This document shows, one piece after another, positions 45,148 to 54,921 of a stretch of 64,000 nucleotides of DNA. Within the stretch, counting starts at the first letter, position 1, and each line of letters begins with the position of its first letter. The notes below the pieces were generated by a model. The model worked only from the letters and a program-made list of their open reading frames with translations. It was not told the DNA's origin and did no database searches. The DNA comes from JAMXLO01 sp963812075. Its GTDB lineage: Bacteria; Pseudomonadota; Alphaproteobacteria; Acetobacterales; Acetobacteraceae. Made by a program: the position numbers and the translations under genes. The stretch is taken from assembly GCA_963812075.1 (NCBI GenBank), contig CAWETN010000010.1, forward strand, positions 558,001 through 622,000. Reading direction: 5' to 3'.

Positions 45148-47284
45148 ATGACGAATCATCCGCTCCTCGCGGCGGGGCTTGGCGCCCTGTTGCTGTCGCC
45201 TATTGCAGCCATCGCAGCCCCTCAGGATCCGTTTGTCGACCCGCCGGTCTTCGTCAGCCAGAAGGGCTCACTCGACCTGGTGATGGTGGCCGGTGCGGTC
45301 GCGACCCCCGTCCTGCCGGGCCAGATAACTCAGGCATGGGTGTATGAGGTGTGCGCGCGCGCCACGCCGCTGCAGAACAGCTGCCCCGCCGGCAGTGCCC
45401 ATCCGCTGGGTGGCGTCCGGCTACAGCTCAGCCCCGGGGACACGCTGAAGATCCGCCTGGTCAACAACCTGCCGCCGAACCCGAATGCCGATCATGTCGC
45501 CGACAATCCGCAGCTGATCGGCAACCCGACGAACCTGCACACCCACGGCCTGATCGTCGAGCCGCATCGCGCCGAGGGGCCGAACGATCCGTACGGCGAC
45601 TACGTGTTCCTCGAGTTGCGCAACCCGGCGAACCCGATCCCGACCAGCACCACGATGGCGATGCCCGGCGGCCACACCATGGGCCATCCCGACATGGACG
45701 TGGCCTACGGCGCGGTGGACTACGCGATCCAGATCCCCGCCAACCACCCGTCCGGGCACTTCTGGTTCCATCCGCACATGCACGGCGTGGCGCTGAACCA
45801 GGTGTCCGCGGGCTTGTCCGGCATCATCACCATTGGCTCGCCCGAGGACATGTGCGCCGACGCCAAGTGCGTCTCGCTGATCCGTGCCGGTACGGTCCGA
45901 CACCTGACGCTCAAGGACATGCAGATCCTGACCGACGGCAGCGTCCAGACGCAGGAGGATCCGGGGTTCTGCGGCGACCCGCAGCCGCCGCCGGGCGCGT
46001 CGCCGCCCGGGGGTATTTGCCCCGGTGTGGGCGACTTCGCCGGCGGCTCGTGGGTGCACACCGTCAATGGCCAAGTGTATCCGCGGATCGACGTCGGTCC
46101 CAACGGCGACATCTGGCGGATACTGAACTCCTCCGGCAGCCGCTCCTACGAGCTGTCCGTGGGCGACAACGCCACCGGCGCACCGATGCTGATGCAGGTG
46201 CTGGCGATCGACGGCGTGGCGATCGACAGCCTGGCGCTGAACACGCAGGGTCAGGCCGCGATGAACCAGTTGCTCGGTGGCAAGGTGCGGCCGGTGCCGT
46301 GCCCCGCGCCGGTCGGCTACAGCGGCCCCGGCGGTCTCTGCACCACGACGCTGCGCATGATGCCGAGTTCGCGTGCCGAGGTCCGCGTGGTTTCACAGAA
46401 GGCGGCCCGCGCCACGTTGCGGACGGCGCTGTTCTTCACCGGCGGCGACAGCTGGCCGGCGGTCGAACTGGCGCAGGTGAACATCGCTGCCAGCGGCGCC
46501 GTCCTGCCGCCCCTGGCTCTCGGCACCGAGGCCGGCAACGCGATGTCCGGCACGGGCGGACTGATGGGTTCGGCGCAGCTCAGGCCGCGCGGTGCGTTCA
46601 CGCTCACCGACATCGCCACCGCGCGCGGCGCGGCCAGCCTGCCGGTCACCGGCACCGCCAATCCTGGCAACCTCGCGCAGGCGACCGCCTACGCGATCGA
46701 CCCGGCACTGAAGCTCGGGCTGCGGTCGTCGGCCGACTGCACGCCGCTGGCGGCGGGCCACCACCGGCGCATCTACTTCGGCAACCCGACGCCCGGCGAG
46801 GACGGGTTCGGGCTGGGCTACGTCGAGGTGGACGAGACAGGGCCGCGAGATCGCCGCCACGCGCAAGCCGATCGGCGTGTTCGACCCGACCAAGACGACG
46901 GTCTGCGTGCCGCTGGGACCGCAGGGCCAGGCGGTGAAGGAGGTCTGGGAGCTGATCAACCTGACGGATGAGGACCACAACTTCCACATCCACCAGACCC
47001 GCTTCCGCCTGCTGTCGGGCAGCACCGTCGTGGGCTCGCTGAAGCCTCCCAGCACGGCGGATGGCCTGGTGCTGCACGACAACGTGCCGCTGCCGCGGGC
47101 TGCCGTGACCGACAACTGCGACGGCACCACCGCCGCCTTCCTCAGCGGCGCCTGCAAGCCGAACACCGTGGTCGTGGAGATCCCGTTCCACGAGATCGGC
47201 GACTTCGTGTTCCACTGCCACATCCTCGAGCACGAGGACGGCGGCATGATGGCCCGCATCCGTGTGGTCGCGCCGCCGGTCTGA
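45148..47284 (+). pseudogene. Multicopper oxidase, single frameshift
   Basis: An exported copper oxidase of about 712 residues. The signal peptide is residues 1-25 (LLAAGLGALLLSPIAAIA). Copper ligands are visible in four clusters: NLHTHG and FWFHPHMHG in the first cupredoxin domain, NFHIHQ and FHCHILEHEDGGMM in the last, giving type 1, 2 and 3 sites with a Met axial ligand. The length is 2137 bases, one more than a multiple of three, and the frame changes near 46840 between YVEVDETG and REIAATRKPIG. The real gene is probably intact. Roles in copper tolerance or phenol/manganese oxidation are possible. A hairpin follows the stop. Confidence 0.82.
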
Positions 47285-47300
47285 CCGATCGCCTGCCGAC

Positions 47301-47337
47301 GCGCCCTCTCCCTTCCGTCAAGGCGGGGAGAGGGCGC
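47301..47337 (+). terminator. Strong hairpin after the multicopper oxidase
   Basis: A 12-bp perfect stem (gcgccctctccc/gggagagggcgc) with a 13-nt loop lies 16 bases after the stop codon and just before the convergent GST gene. There is no T tract, so it may work as a bidirectional or Rho-assisted terminator. Confidence 0.6.
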
Positions 47338-47366
47338 TTCGCGTTCCGGCGCGGGGCCGCCTCGGC

Positions 47367-48026
47367 TCAGTCACGGTCGGGCGCGCCCAGCGGGAACAGC
47401 GGCCGATACGGCCGCGCCTCGTCCACGGCGCGTGCGAACGACGGCCGCGCCAGCAGCCGGCGGCGATAGGCACGAACGTTGGCGAACGCGCTCGCCGATC
47501 GGATGCGCCCAGTCGGCGTAGAACAGCGCCGGCGCGGCGGCGCAGTCGGCGAGGCTGAAACGTCGCCCGAGGCCCAGTCGCGTCCCGCCATCCGCTCGTT
47601 CGAGCCAGCCATAGGCGGTGTCGAGCATCGCGCGCGCTTCCGCGACACCGTCCGGATCGCGTTCCTGTCCGGCGGTCGCATGCCGTCGAGACACGATCTG
47701 CTGCCATCGGCGTCATGACGTAGTTGTCGAAGAAACGATCCATCAGCCGCACGTCGAGCGCGGCGTGCGGGTCGTCCGGGACGAGCCGCATCCGGGCCGG
47801 ATGATGCAGGTCCAGATGCTCGATGATGATGCTCGCCTCCATCACCGTGCGTCCCGCGTCCACCAGCACCGGAAAGCGCCGCAGCGGCCACAGCGCCGCA
47901 AGCTCGGCCATCGCCGGCGCGTCGTCGAGCATGCGGAATTCGAATGGCGGTGGCGTTCTCGTAGAGCGCGATCAGCACCTTCTGGCAGTACGAGGAGAAC
48001 GGGTGCGCATAGAGCATGGGGGTCAT
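47367..48026 (-). pseudogene. Glutathione S-transferase family protein, several frameshifts
   Basis: Three frames together give one GST of about 219 residues. It starts MTPMLYAHPFSSYCQKVLIALYENA (thioredoxin-like glutathione site), moves near 47935 to FPVLVDAGRTVMEASIIIEHLD (the conserved Glu-Ser/Ala of the GSH site), near 47695 to ARAMLDTAYGWLERADGG and FSLADCAAAPALFYADW, and near 47500 to VRAYRRRLLARPSFARAVDEARP. The total length is exactly divisible by three. Such a set of compensating shifts in conserved sequence is best explained by sequence errors. It is 10 bases from the reductase gene, same strand. Confidence 0.7.
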
Positions 48027-48035
48027 GCTGCGTCC

Positions 48036-48613
48036 TCATACATCGCGGTCGCGCCGGTAGTGCAGGATGACGGCGCCGGTATCGAGCGGCTGCGCCTGCA
48101 GCAGACGCAACGCCAGCCGCGGGCGCCCGGTCTCGAACATCCGCTTGCCGTCGCCCAGCAGCAGTGGCGTGACCATCACCCGGTATTCATCCGGCAGATC
48201 GAGCGTCGCCAGGCTGTTCGCCAGCCCGCGCCGCCGAAGCAATAGACGTCGCCCGTGACCGTCGCCTTCAGCCGGCCAACGGCGCCGGCAGGTCGCTGCT
48301 CGCCAGGGTCGCGTTCCACCCCGGATCGCCGGACAGCGTGGTCGAAGACGACGGTCTTCGGCAGCCGGTTCATCGTGGCGGCATAGGCGATGCCGGCGGC
48401 GGGGCTGTTCGGGTCGGTCTCGGCCGCGCTCCAGAAGCCCTTGTTGAACAGGAAGTTGGTACGCCCGTACAGCAGGTGCCCGGCACGTTCGAGCCCATAG
48501 CCCGCCCAGAGGCGCTCCAGGTCGTCCGACCACGCCGGCGGCACGAACTCGCCCCCGGCGCCGCTCGATGTAGCCGTCGAGACTCTGAACATCGACAAGA
48601 CCAGCTTGGCCAT
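48036..48613 (-). pseudogene. Dihydrofolate reductase/RibD C-terminal family protein, several frameshifts
   Basis: A RibD_C-type NADPH-binding protein of about 192 residues. Pieces in different frames read MAKLVLSMF, SLDGYIER, GEFVPPAWSDDLERLW, KTVVFDHA, LSGDPGWNATLASSDL, ATVTGDVYCFGGAG and LPDEYRVMVTPLLLGDGKRMF in the correct order. At least four frame changes are needed (near 48585, 48565, 48345 and 48270, with another near 48235). The conservation of the pieces suggests indel errors. It is divergent from an HxlR regulator, a common pairing for such reductases. Confidence 0.7.
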
Positions 48614-48637
48614 GGGCCATCTCCTTCGTCATGCCGA

Positions 48638-48652
48638 TTGCGAACTTCGCAA
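48638..48652. promoter_or_regulatory. Palindrome between the reductase and HxlR genes
   Basis: ttgcga-act-tcgcaa is a perfect 6-bp dyad with a 3-bp centre, placed in the 100-base gap between divergent genes. A related half, ttgtcga, follows at about 48656. HxlR regulators bind such dyads in front of the gene they control and their own gene, so it is a good operator candidate. Confidence 0.55.
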
Positions 48653-48713
48653 CCGGTTGTCGAATAGCAAAGACCGATCCTAGATTGCAAGCGGTTTTCC
48701 GGCAGGGCGCACG

Positions 48714-49202
48714 ATGGAGGAGGCACACCGGTCGGGCTGCCCGATCAACCTGACGCTGGAGATGCTGGGCGATCGCTGGAGCCTGATCGTGATCCGCGAC
48801 ATCATGTTCGGGAACCGTCGCCACTTTCGCGAGCTGCTGCACGGGTCGCTCGAGCGCATCGCCTCGAACGTGCTGGCCGACCGGCTGAAGCGCCTGGTCG
48901 AGGCAGGACTGTTGAGCCGCCGGGACGATCCGAGCCACCGGCAGAAGGCGATCTACAGCCTGACGGAGCCGGCCATCCAGCTGGTCCCGCTGCTGGCGCA
49001 GATGGGAACCTGGGGTCGTCGCTTCACCCGGGCCTCGGGGGCGCTGTCGGTCCGCGCCCGGCTGCTCGAGGAGGGCGGTCCGGTGCTGTGGGAGGCGTTC
49101 ATGGCGGAGTTGCGCAACCTGCACCTGGACGCGCCACCGGCCGGTCCCTCGGTCCTCGCCAGGCTGCAGGCGGCCTACGTGGCGGAGACGGCACGCATGT
49201 GA
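48714..49202 (+). CDS. HxlR family transcriptional regulator
   Basis: A 162-residue winged-helix regulator. The family core is clear: CPINLTLEMLGDRWSLIVIRDIMFGNRRHFRELL with the single Cys near residue 9 that some members use to sense electrophiles or oxidants, and ASNVLADRLKRLVEAGLL. The C-terminal 50 residues are an extra tail. It is divergent from the RibD-type reductase and GST genes, which fits a response to reactive compounds. Confidence 0.9.
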   Translation: MEEAHRSGCPINLTLEMLGDRWSLIVIRDIMFGNRRHFRELLHGSLERIASNVLADRLKRLVEAGLLSRRDDPSHRQKAIYSLTEPAIQLVPLLAQMGTWGRRFTRASGALSVRARLLEEGGPVLWEAFMAELRNLHLDAPPAGPSVLARLQAAYVAETARM

Positions 49203-49303
49203 CACTGGATCACAGTTCCGTGAGATTTTGCTTGCGCCATCACAAAGCCGTGATGTAGGTAGAGGACCAAGAACCTGCCCCCTCTCGGCAAAGGGACTTG
49301 GAC

Positions 49304-49510
49304 ATGCGGCACAAGGTCACGTTTTCCAGCTCCACCATGGTGAAGACCGAATCGCACCGGCGCCGGTGCAGCAATCTGCCGCCGATCCAGGCCGGTGAAG
49401 CCGAGAGGCTGGTCGCCGGCTTCCTGGCGACCAGGGGCGTCACGCCGTGCCCGACCCGCTATGCGGTGGCGATCGAGCAGCGGCCGCTGCTTACCCGCCG
49501 CACCTATTGA
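49304..49510 (+). CDS. Small conserved hypothetical protein
   Basis: A 68-residue basic soluble protein starting MRHKVTFSSSTMVKTE, with a middle LPPIQAGEAERLVAGFLATRG and three cysteines overall. ATG at 49304 has AAGGGA about eight bases upstream; the TTG two codons earlier is less likely. It reads like short conserved proteins of related bacteria, but no family name can be given. A 26-residue membrane peptide gene follows four bases after its stop. Confidence 0.55.
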   Translation: MRHKVTFSSSTMVKTESHRRRCSNLPPIQAGEAERLVAGFLATRGVTPCPTRYAVAIEQRPLLTRRTY

Positions 49511-49514
49511 TCCG

Positions 49515-49595
49515 ATGCGCACCTATCTCACCGTGGCCGGGACCGCGCTTGGTCTGCTCGCCGCGTGGGGCGCGCTGCTACCCTTCGTCTCCTGA
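49515..49595 (+). CDS. 26-residue membrane peptide
   Basis: MRTYLTVAGTALGLLAAWGALLPFVS forms a single hydrophobic helix with a basic N terminus, the shape of a small membrane protein or a signal anchor. The ATG comes four bases after the stop of the 68-residue gene, so re-initiation could translate it. The evidence is only position and composition; the ribosome site would lie within the preceding gene and is not clear. Confidence 0.35.
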   Translation: MRTYLTVAGTALGLLAAWGALLPFVS

Positions 49596-49606
49596 CGTCC
49601 AGCTGT

Positions 49607-50524
49607 TCACGCGCCCGTCCAGGGCGCGGCGCCCGCGGAGAAGCGCCGGGCGAGGAAGTCCAGCAGTACCGCGACCCTCGGCGGCCGCGGCCCCCCGGCG
49701 GGGGTGATCAGATTAAGCGCCAGGTCCGGCGCCGACCATTCCCGCAGCACGATCTCCACCCTCCGGTCGCGCACCGCCTCCCACGCCAGGAAGTCCGGCT
49801 GCAGCGCGATGCCGCAGCCTGCCTCCAGCGCAAAGGCCAGCGCGTCGGCGTTTGTCGCGCTCAGCGGGCCTTTGACGGCGACTGCCTCCTGCGCCCCGCC
49901 GGGGCCGGTGAAGCGCCAGGTCTCGCCGCTCGCCAGATACGAGTAACCCAGGCAGGCGTGGTGGCGAAGGTCGCGCGGCTGCGCGGGCCGGCCGTGCCGC
50001 GCGAAGTAGGCCGGCGCGCCGACCAGCCAGCGCCGCACCGGGCAGAGCCGGCGCGCGATCAGGCTCGAATCCTCCAGCTCCGCGATGCGGATGGCGACAT
50101 CGATGCCACCGGCAATCAGGTCGACCCTCCGGTCGTCGAGCTGCAGGTCGAGCGACACCTCAGGATAGGCCGCCAGGAATTCGGGAAGCGCCGGTGCAAT
50201 GTGGCGCAGGCCGAACGACATCGGCACCGCCAGTCGCACGCGACCGTGCGGCGCCGCCGAACTGGCATGCGCCTCCGCCTCGGCCGCCTCGCCCTCCGCC
50301 AGGATGCGCGCCGCCCGCACTGCCAGTACCCGCCCAGCCTCGGTCAGCGCGAACCGGCGCGAGGTGCGGTGGATCAGCTTCTCGCCCAGCCGCGCCTCCA
50401 GCCGCCGCACCGCCTTCGACACCGTGGGACCGGACAGCCCCAGTTCGGCCGCGGCTTCGGCGAAGGAGCCGCGCTCCGCCACCTTGGCGAAGATTGCCCA
50501 GGCTTCCAGGTCGGGCAGGGCCAT
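49607..50524 (-). CDS. LysR family transcriptional regulator
   Basis: A 305-residue regulator with the HTH at about residues 5-62 (AIFAKVAERGSFAEAAAELGLSGPTVSKAV) and a CrgA-type effector domain (MSFGLRHIAPALPEFLAAYPEVSLDLQL). It is divergent from the two pirin genes with 99 bases between the starts, an arrangement that usually means it controls them. The ATG at 50524 is followed by a normal LysR opening. Confidence 0.88.
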   Translation of the reverse strand: MALPDLEAWAIFAKVAERGSFAEAAAELGLSGPTVSKAVRRLEARLGEKLIHRTSRRFALTEAGRVLAVRAARILAEGEAAEAEAHASSAAPHGRVRLAVPMSFGLRHIAPALPEFLAAYPEVSLDLQLDDRRVDLIAGGIDVAIRIAELEDSSLIARRLCPVRRWLVGAPAYFARHGRPAQPRDLRHHACLGYSYLASGETWRFTGPGGAQEAVAVKGPLSATNADALAFALEAGCGIALQPDFLAWEAVRDRRVEIVLREWSAPDLALNLITPAGGPRPPRVAVLLDFLARRFSAGAAPWTGA

Positions 50525-50623
50525 ACGATCCTCTTGATCGGAAACGATGTCTTTCCATCCTTTCTATTTCTTGCGCCATAGTCGAGCACCATCTTCCGCC
50601 CAACCGAAACCAGGAGGGTTCCA

Positions 50624-51322
50624 ATGATCGAACGCAGGAAGTTCTCGGAGCTGGGTGGCGCCGACCACGGCTGGCTGAAGGCGAAGCACCACTTCTCGTT
50701 TGCCAGCTATTACGATCCGAGCCGCATGGGCTGGGGCGCGCTCCGCGTCTGGAACGACGACGAGATCGCCGCGCAGGCCGGCTTTCCGCCGCACCCGCAC
50801 GCCGACATGGAGATCATCACCTACGTCCGCGAGGGTGCCATCACGCACCAGGACTCGATGGGCAACCGGGGCCGCACCGAGGCGGGCGACGTGCAGGTGA
50901 TGTCCGCCGGCTCCGGCGTGCGCCACTCGGAGTACAACCTGGAGGACGCGACCACGCGCATCTTCCAGATCTGGATCGAGCCGAGCGAGATCGGCGGCAA
51001 GCCGTCCTGGGGCGCCAGGCCGTTCCCCAAGGCCGACCGCTCCGGCCGTTTCGTCACTCTGGCGAGCGGCATGGCCGGCGATGAGGGCGCCTTGCCGATC
51101 CGCGCCGACGCGCGCGTGATGGGCGCCACGGTGAAGGCGGGCGAGCGCGTCAGCCTGCCGCTCGACCCGTCGCGGCATGCCTATCTGGTACCGGCCAGGG
51201 GCGCGGTCGAGGTGGACGGCGTGCGGATCGATGCCCGCGACGGCGCGGCGATCACCGAGGTGGACCGGCTCGAGATCGTCGGGCTGGAGGATGCCGAGGT
51301 CGTGCTGGTGGACGCGGCGTAG
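50624..51322 (+). CDS. Pirin family protein (quercetin-dioxygenase-like)
   Basis: A 232-residue bicupin. The N-terminal domain has the pirin iron-site pattern in FPPHPHADMEIITYVREGAITHQDS and GSGVRHSEYN, giving three His and one Glu. This resembles YhhW, which can act as a quercetinase, though pirins also act as redox-sensing cofactors. ATG at 50624 follows AGGAGG. It is followed 11 bases later by a second, different pirin gene. Confidence 0.87.
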   Translation: MIERRKFSELGGADHGWLKAKHHFSFASYYDPSRMGWGALRVWNDDEIAAQAGFPPHPHADMEIITYVREGAITHQDSMGNRGRTEAGDVQVMSAGSGVRHSEYNLEDATTRIFQIWIEPSEIGGKPSWGARPFPKADRSGRFVTLASGMAGDEGALPIRADARVMGATVKAGERVSLPLDPSRHAYLVPARGAVEVDGVRIDARDGAAITEVDRLEIVGLEDAEVVLVDAA

Positions 51323-51333
51323 CGGAGGCGGTG

Positions 51334-52227
51334 ATGCTGGACCTGGTGATCGAGGGCAGGCGAAGGGATCTGGGCGGCGGGCTGGAGGTGGGCCGCGTAC
51401 TGCCCTTCGCCCGAAGGCGAATGGTGGGACCGTTCGTCTTCCTCGATCACATGGGTCCAGCCGACTTCCGCCCGGGCGAAGGTATCGATGTGCGGCCGCA
51501 TCCTCATATCGGCCTTTCGACCGTCACCTATCTGTTCGACGGCGAGATCCACCACCGCGACAGTCTGGGCGTGAGCCAGAAGATCCGGCCCGGCGAGGTG
51601 AACTGGATGACCGCCGGCTCCGGGATCGTGCACTCCGAGCGCACCGATCCGTCGCTACGTTCCACCGGCGGATTGATGCACGGCATGCAGGCCTGGGTCG
51701 CGCTGCCGCGGGAGGACGAGGAGACCGCGCCGGCCTTCGCCCACCACGACGCCGGCGACCTGCCCGAACTGTCGGACGGCGGCGTCTGGGCACGGCTGAT
51801 CGCCGGATCGGCGTACGGGCTGAGCAACCCGGTGAAGACCTGGTCGCCGCTGTTCTACCTGCACGCCGAACTGGCCGACGGCGCACGGATTGCGCTGCCG
51901 GACGGCTACGCCGAGAGGGCGGCCTACGTGGTGGCGGGCACCGTGGAGCACGATGGCGTGCGCCATTCGGAGGGCCGGCTGCTCGTGTTCGCCGACGGCG
52001 GCCAGCCCGTGATCGCCGCCGCGGAAGGGGCGGCACGGGTGATGCTGCTGGGCGGCGCCGGCATCGGGCCTCGCTTCATCTGGTGGAACCTGGTGGCGTC
52101 GCGGCAGGAGCGGATCGAACAGGCCAAGGCGGACTGGAAGGCCGGCCGGATGGCTCTGCCGCCGGACGACGATCGCGAGTTCATCCCGCTGCCTGAAGAG
52201 CCGGCGGCGCCGGCCGCTCCGGTCTGA
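51334..52227 (+). CDS. Pirin family protein
   Basis: A 297-residue pirin with the longer C-terminal cupin. Seen are PFVFLDHMGPADF, the metal-site segment VRPHPHIGLSTVTYLFDGEIHHRDS and GSGIVHSERTD. It belongs to a different pirin subgroup than the gene before it, so the pair is not a recent duplication. ATG at 51334 has GGAGG five bases upstream. Its reaction is unknown. Confidence 0.87.
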   Translation: MLDLVIEGRRRDLGGGLEVGRVLPFARRRMVGPFVFLDHMGPADFRPGEGIDVRPHPHIGLSTVTYLFDGEIHHRDSLGVSQKIRPGEVNWMTAGSGIVHSERTDPSLRSTGGLMHGMQAWVALPREDEETAPAFAHHDAGDLPELSDGGVWARLIAGSAYGLSNPVKTWSPLFYLHAELADGARIALPDGYAERAAYVVAGTVEHDGVRHSEGRLLVFADGGQPVIAAAEGAARVMLLGGAGIGPRFIWWNLVASRQERIEQAKADWKAGRMALPPDDDREFIPLPEEPAAPAAPV

Positions 52228-52306
52228 GCGTTCACGCCATGTAGTGCCGCCTTCATCGGGCGTTTACCATTGCCACGCTCAAGCTTCGGGCTGGGGTGTC
52301 GTGCGG

Positions 52307-54641
52307 ATGGAGGGTGCGGAGATCCGGGTGCGCGGGCGGGTGCAGGGCGTGGGGTTCCGTCCTGCGGTCTGGCGCCTCGCGCACGAGCTTGGCCTGTCGG
52401 GCGACGTGCGCAACGACGCGCAGGGCGTGCTGATCCGCGTCGCCGGCGGTGGCGACGCGATCGCCGAACTGCTGGAGCGCATCCGCCGCGAGCCGCCGCC
52501 GCTGGCGCGCATCGAGGGGATCGAGCGCCGCCGTGCGACCAGCGTCTGCACGCCGGGCTTCCACATCATCGAAAGCGCCGGCGGTGCGGCGCGCACCGAG
52601 ATCGCGCCGGACGCCGCGATCTGCGCGGCGTGCGCATCCGAGGTGCTCGATCCGCACGAGCGGCGCTACGGCTACGGCTTCGCCACCTGCACGCGGTGCG
52701 GGCCTCGACTCAGCATCATCCGTGGCGTTCCGTACGACCGCGCCGCGACCACCATGGCGGGGTTCGCGCTGTGCCCGGCGTGTCGCGGCGAGTACTGCGA
52801 TCCGGCGGATCGGCGGTTCCATGCCGAGGCGATCGCCTGTCCGGCGTGCGGGCCTCGCGCGCGGCTGCTGCCGGCCGGGCCGGGCGATCCGATCGCCGAC
52901 GCTGCTGCACTGCTGCGCCACGGACGGATCGTGGCGGTGAAGGGGCTGGGCGGCTACCAGCTTGCATGCGACGCCACGAATGCCGGGGCGGTGGCGCAGC
53001 TGCGCGCGGCGAAGCACCGCGAGACCAAGCCGTTCGCACTGATGGCACGCGATATCGACGTGATCCGTCGCCACTGCAGGGTGTCGTCCGGCGAGGCACG
53101 GCTGCTGTCCGGCCCCGAGGCGCCGATCATGCTGCTGAAGGCGACCGGTGCCGCGCTGCCCGACGCGATCGCTCCCGGCCTGACCACGCTCGGGTTCATG
53201 CTGCCGACGACGCCGCTGCATCTGCTGCTGCTGCGGCACTTCGACCATCCCGTGGTGATGACCAGCGGCAACCTGACGGACGAACCGCAGATCACCGACG
53301 ACGCCGAGGCGGAGACCAGGCTGCAGGGCATCGCCGATGCCGTGCTGACGCACGACCGGCCGATCGCCACGCGCATCGACGATTCGGTGGTGCGGTGGGT
53401 TGCCGACGCGCCGCGCGTCCTGCGCCGCGCGCGCGGCTTTGCGCCGGGAGCGATCGTCCTGCCGGCCGGGTTTGCCGGTGCGCCCGACCTGCTGGCGGCG
53501 GGCGGCGAGCTGAAGGCGACGTTCTGCCTGCTGAAGGACGGCGCGGCGATCCTGTCGCAGCACATCGGCGACCTGGAGGACGCACGCACGTTCGACGACT
53601 ACCGGACCGGTATCGCGCACTACGCGGCGCTGTTCGACCACGCTCCGGCGGCGGTCGCCGCCGATCTGCATCCGGAATATCTGTCGTCGAAGTATGCGCG
53701 CGAGACCGGGCTGCGGCTGATCGAGGTGCAGCACCATCACGCGCACGTCGCCGCCTGCCTGGCGGAGAATGGCCGTGCGCTGGACGCGCCGCCGGTGCTT
53801 GGCATCGTGCTCGACGGGCTTGGCTGGGGCGACGACGGTACGTTCTGGGGCGGCGAGTTCCTGCTTGCGGATTATCGCGACGCGGAGCGGCTGGGGATGT
53901 TCAAGCCGGTCGCCATGCCGGGCGGCGCCGCAGCCGTGCGCGAACCCTGGCGCAACCTGACGGCGCACCTGCTGGCAGCGGGACTGCGCCCGCACCGACA
54001 TCATCCGCTGCTCGAATCGATGATCCGCGGTGGTGTGAACGCGCCGCTGGCTTCGTCGTGTGGCCGGCTGTTCGACGCAGTCGCCGCCGCGCTGGGCATC
54101 TGCGCCGAGCGCCAGGGGCACGAAGGCGAGGCAGCGGCACGGTTGGAGGCGCTGGCGTGCGAGCCGACGCTGTCGGCGGACGATGCGCAGGCGTATTCAT
54201 TCGCGACCGACGCCCTCGTCATGGCCGAGCTCGGGCCGGCCATCCATGTTTTCGCTGCGTGCAGCGGACAAAGACGTGGATGGCCGGCGCATGGCCGACC
54301 ATGACGAGGGCGCGCCGCTCGTGCTGGATCCAGCACCGATGTGGCGCGCGCTGCTCGGCGACCTCGAGCGCGGCGTGTCCCATGGGACGATCGCCGCGCG
54401 CTTCCACCAGGGACTTGCCATCGCGCTGGTCGCCGTGGCCCGTGCGCTGACCCGTCGCGCCCGGTTCGACACCGTGGCGCTGTCGGGCGGGTGCCTGCAG
54501 AACGCCGTGCTGCTCGAGCAGACCGAGCGGCGGCTGCATGAAGCGGGCTTCGCCGTGCTGACCCATCGCACGGTGCCGGCCAACGATGGCGGGCTGGCGC
54601 TGGGGCAGGCCGCGGTGGCCGCGGCGCGGCTGATGGCGTAG
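52307..54641 (+). pseudogene. hypF: Hydrogenase maturation carbamoyltransferase HypF, interrupted by a palindromic element
   Basis: HypF makes the cyanide ligand precursor for the [NiFe] site from carbamoyl phosphate. Domains in order: acylphosphatase (GRVQGVGFRP), four CxxC zinc motifs (CAAC, CTRC, CPAC, CPAC), a YrdC-like domain and a Kae1-like domain with HHHAHVAA. A 94-nt palindromic insert (54212-54305) shifts the frame after SFATD and leads to TGA at 54304; the correct frame resumes with EGAPLVLDPAPMW and ends at 54641. Without the insert the protein would be 746 residues, the normal size. As given, the last 111 residues, with the conserved SGGCLQN, are lost. First gene of the hyp operon. 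Confidence 0.88.
54212..54311. repeat. Palindromic repeat element inserted in hypF
   Basis: The ends are a perfect 13-bp inverted repeat (gccctcgtcatgg/ccatgacgagggc). Outer arms of 29 bases pair at about three quarters of positions around a central loop. GAC flanks the insert at 54209-54211 and 54303-54305, as a 3-bp target duplication would. The type, with ccggccatcca and tggatggccgg arms, is common as dispersed repeats in alphaproteobacteria. Exact removal of 94 bases restores the hypF frame. Confidence 0.8.
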
Positions 54642-54651
54642 GAGGACGGCC

Positions 54652-54921
54652 ATGTGTCTCGGTATCCCGGCGCAGATCGTGCAGATCGACGACGCGGAGC
54701 GGATGCTCGCCACCGCCGAGGTCGGCGGCGTACGGCGGCAGGTCAACATCATCTGCATCGTCGATGACGACCATCCGCCGGAGGCCTGCATCGGCGACTG
54801 GGTGCTGCTGCATGTCGGCTTCGCCATGAGCCGGATCGACGCGGCCGAAGCGGCCGAGACGCTGCGGCTGCTGGCGGAACTCGGTGAACTTCAGGAGGCG
54901 GCGCTGGGTGACGGCGGATGA
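54652..54921 (+). CDS. hypC: Hydrogenase maturation chaperone HypC
   Basis: An 89-residue HypC/HybG protein. The essential N-terminal MCLGIPAQI with Cys2 is intact, followed by VGGVRRQVNI and GDWVLLHVGFAMSRID. It forms a complex with HypD and carries the Fe(CN)2CO unit to the hydrogenase large subunit. GGAGG lies seven bases before the ATG. It overlaps hypD by four bases. Confidence 0.95.
   Translation: MCLGIPAQIVQIDDAERMLATAEVGGVRRQVNIICIVDDDHPPEACIGDWVLLHVGFAMSRIDAAEAAETLRLLAELGELQEAALGDGG

Noticed and set aside
52253..54121. A 622-residue open frame antisense to hypF
   Set aside because: The hypF frame carries the conserved domains; the antisense frame has none.
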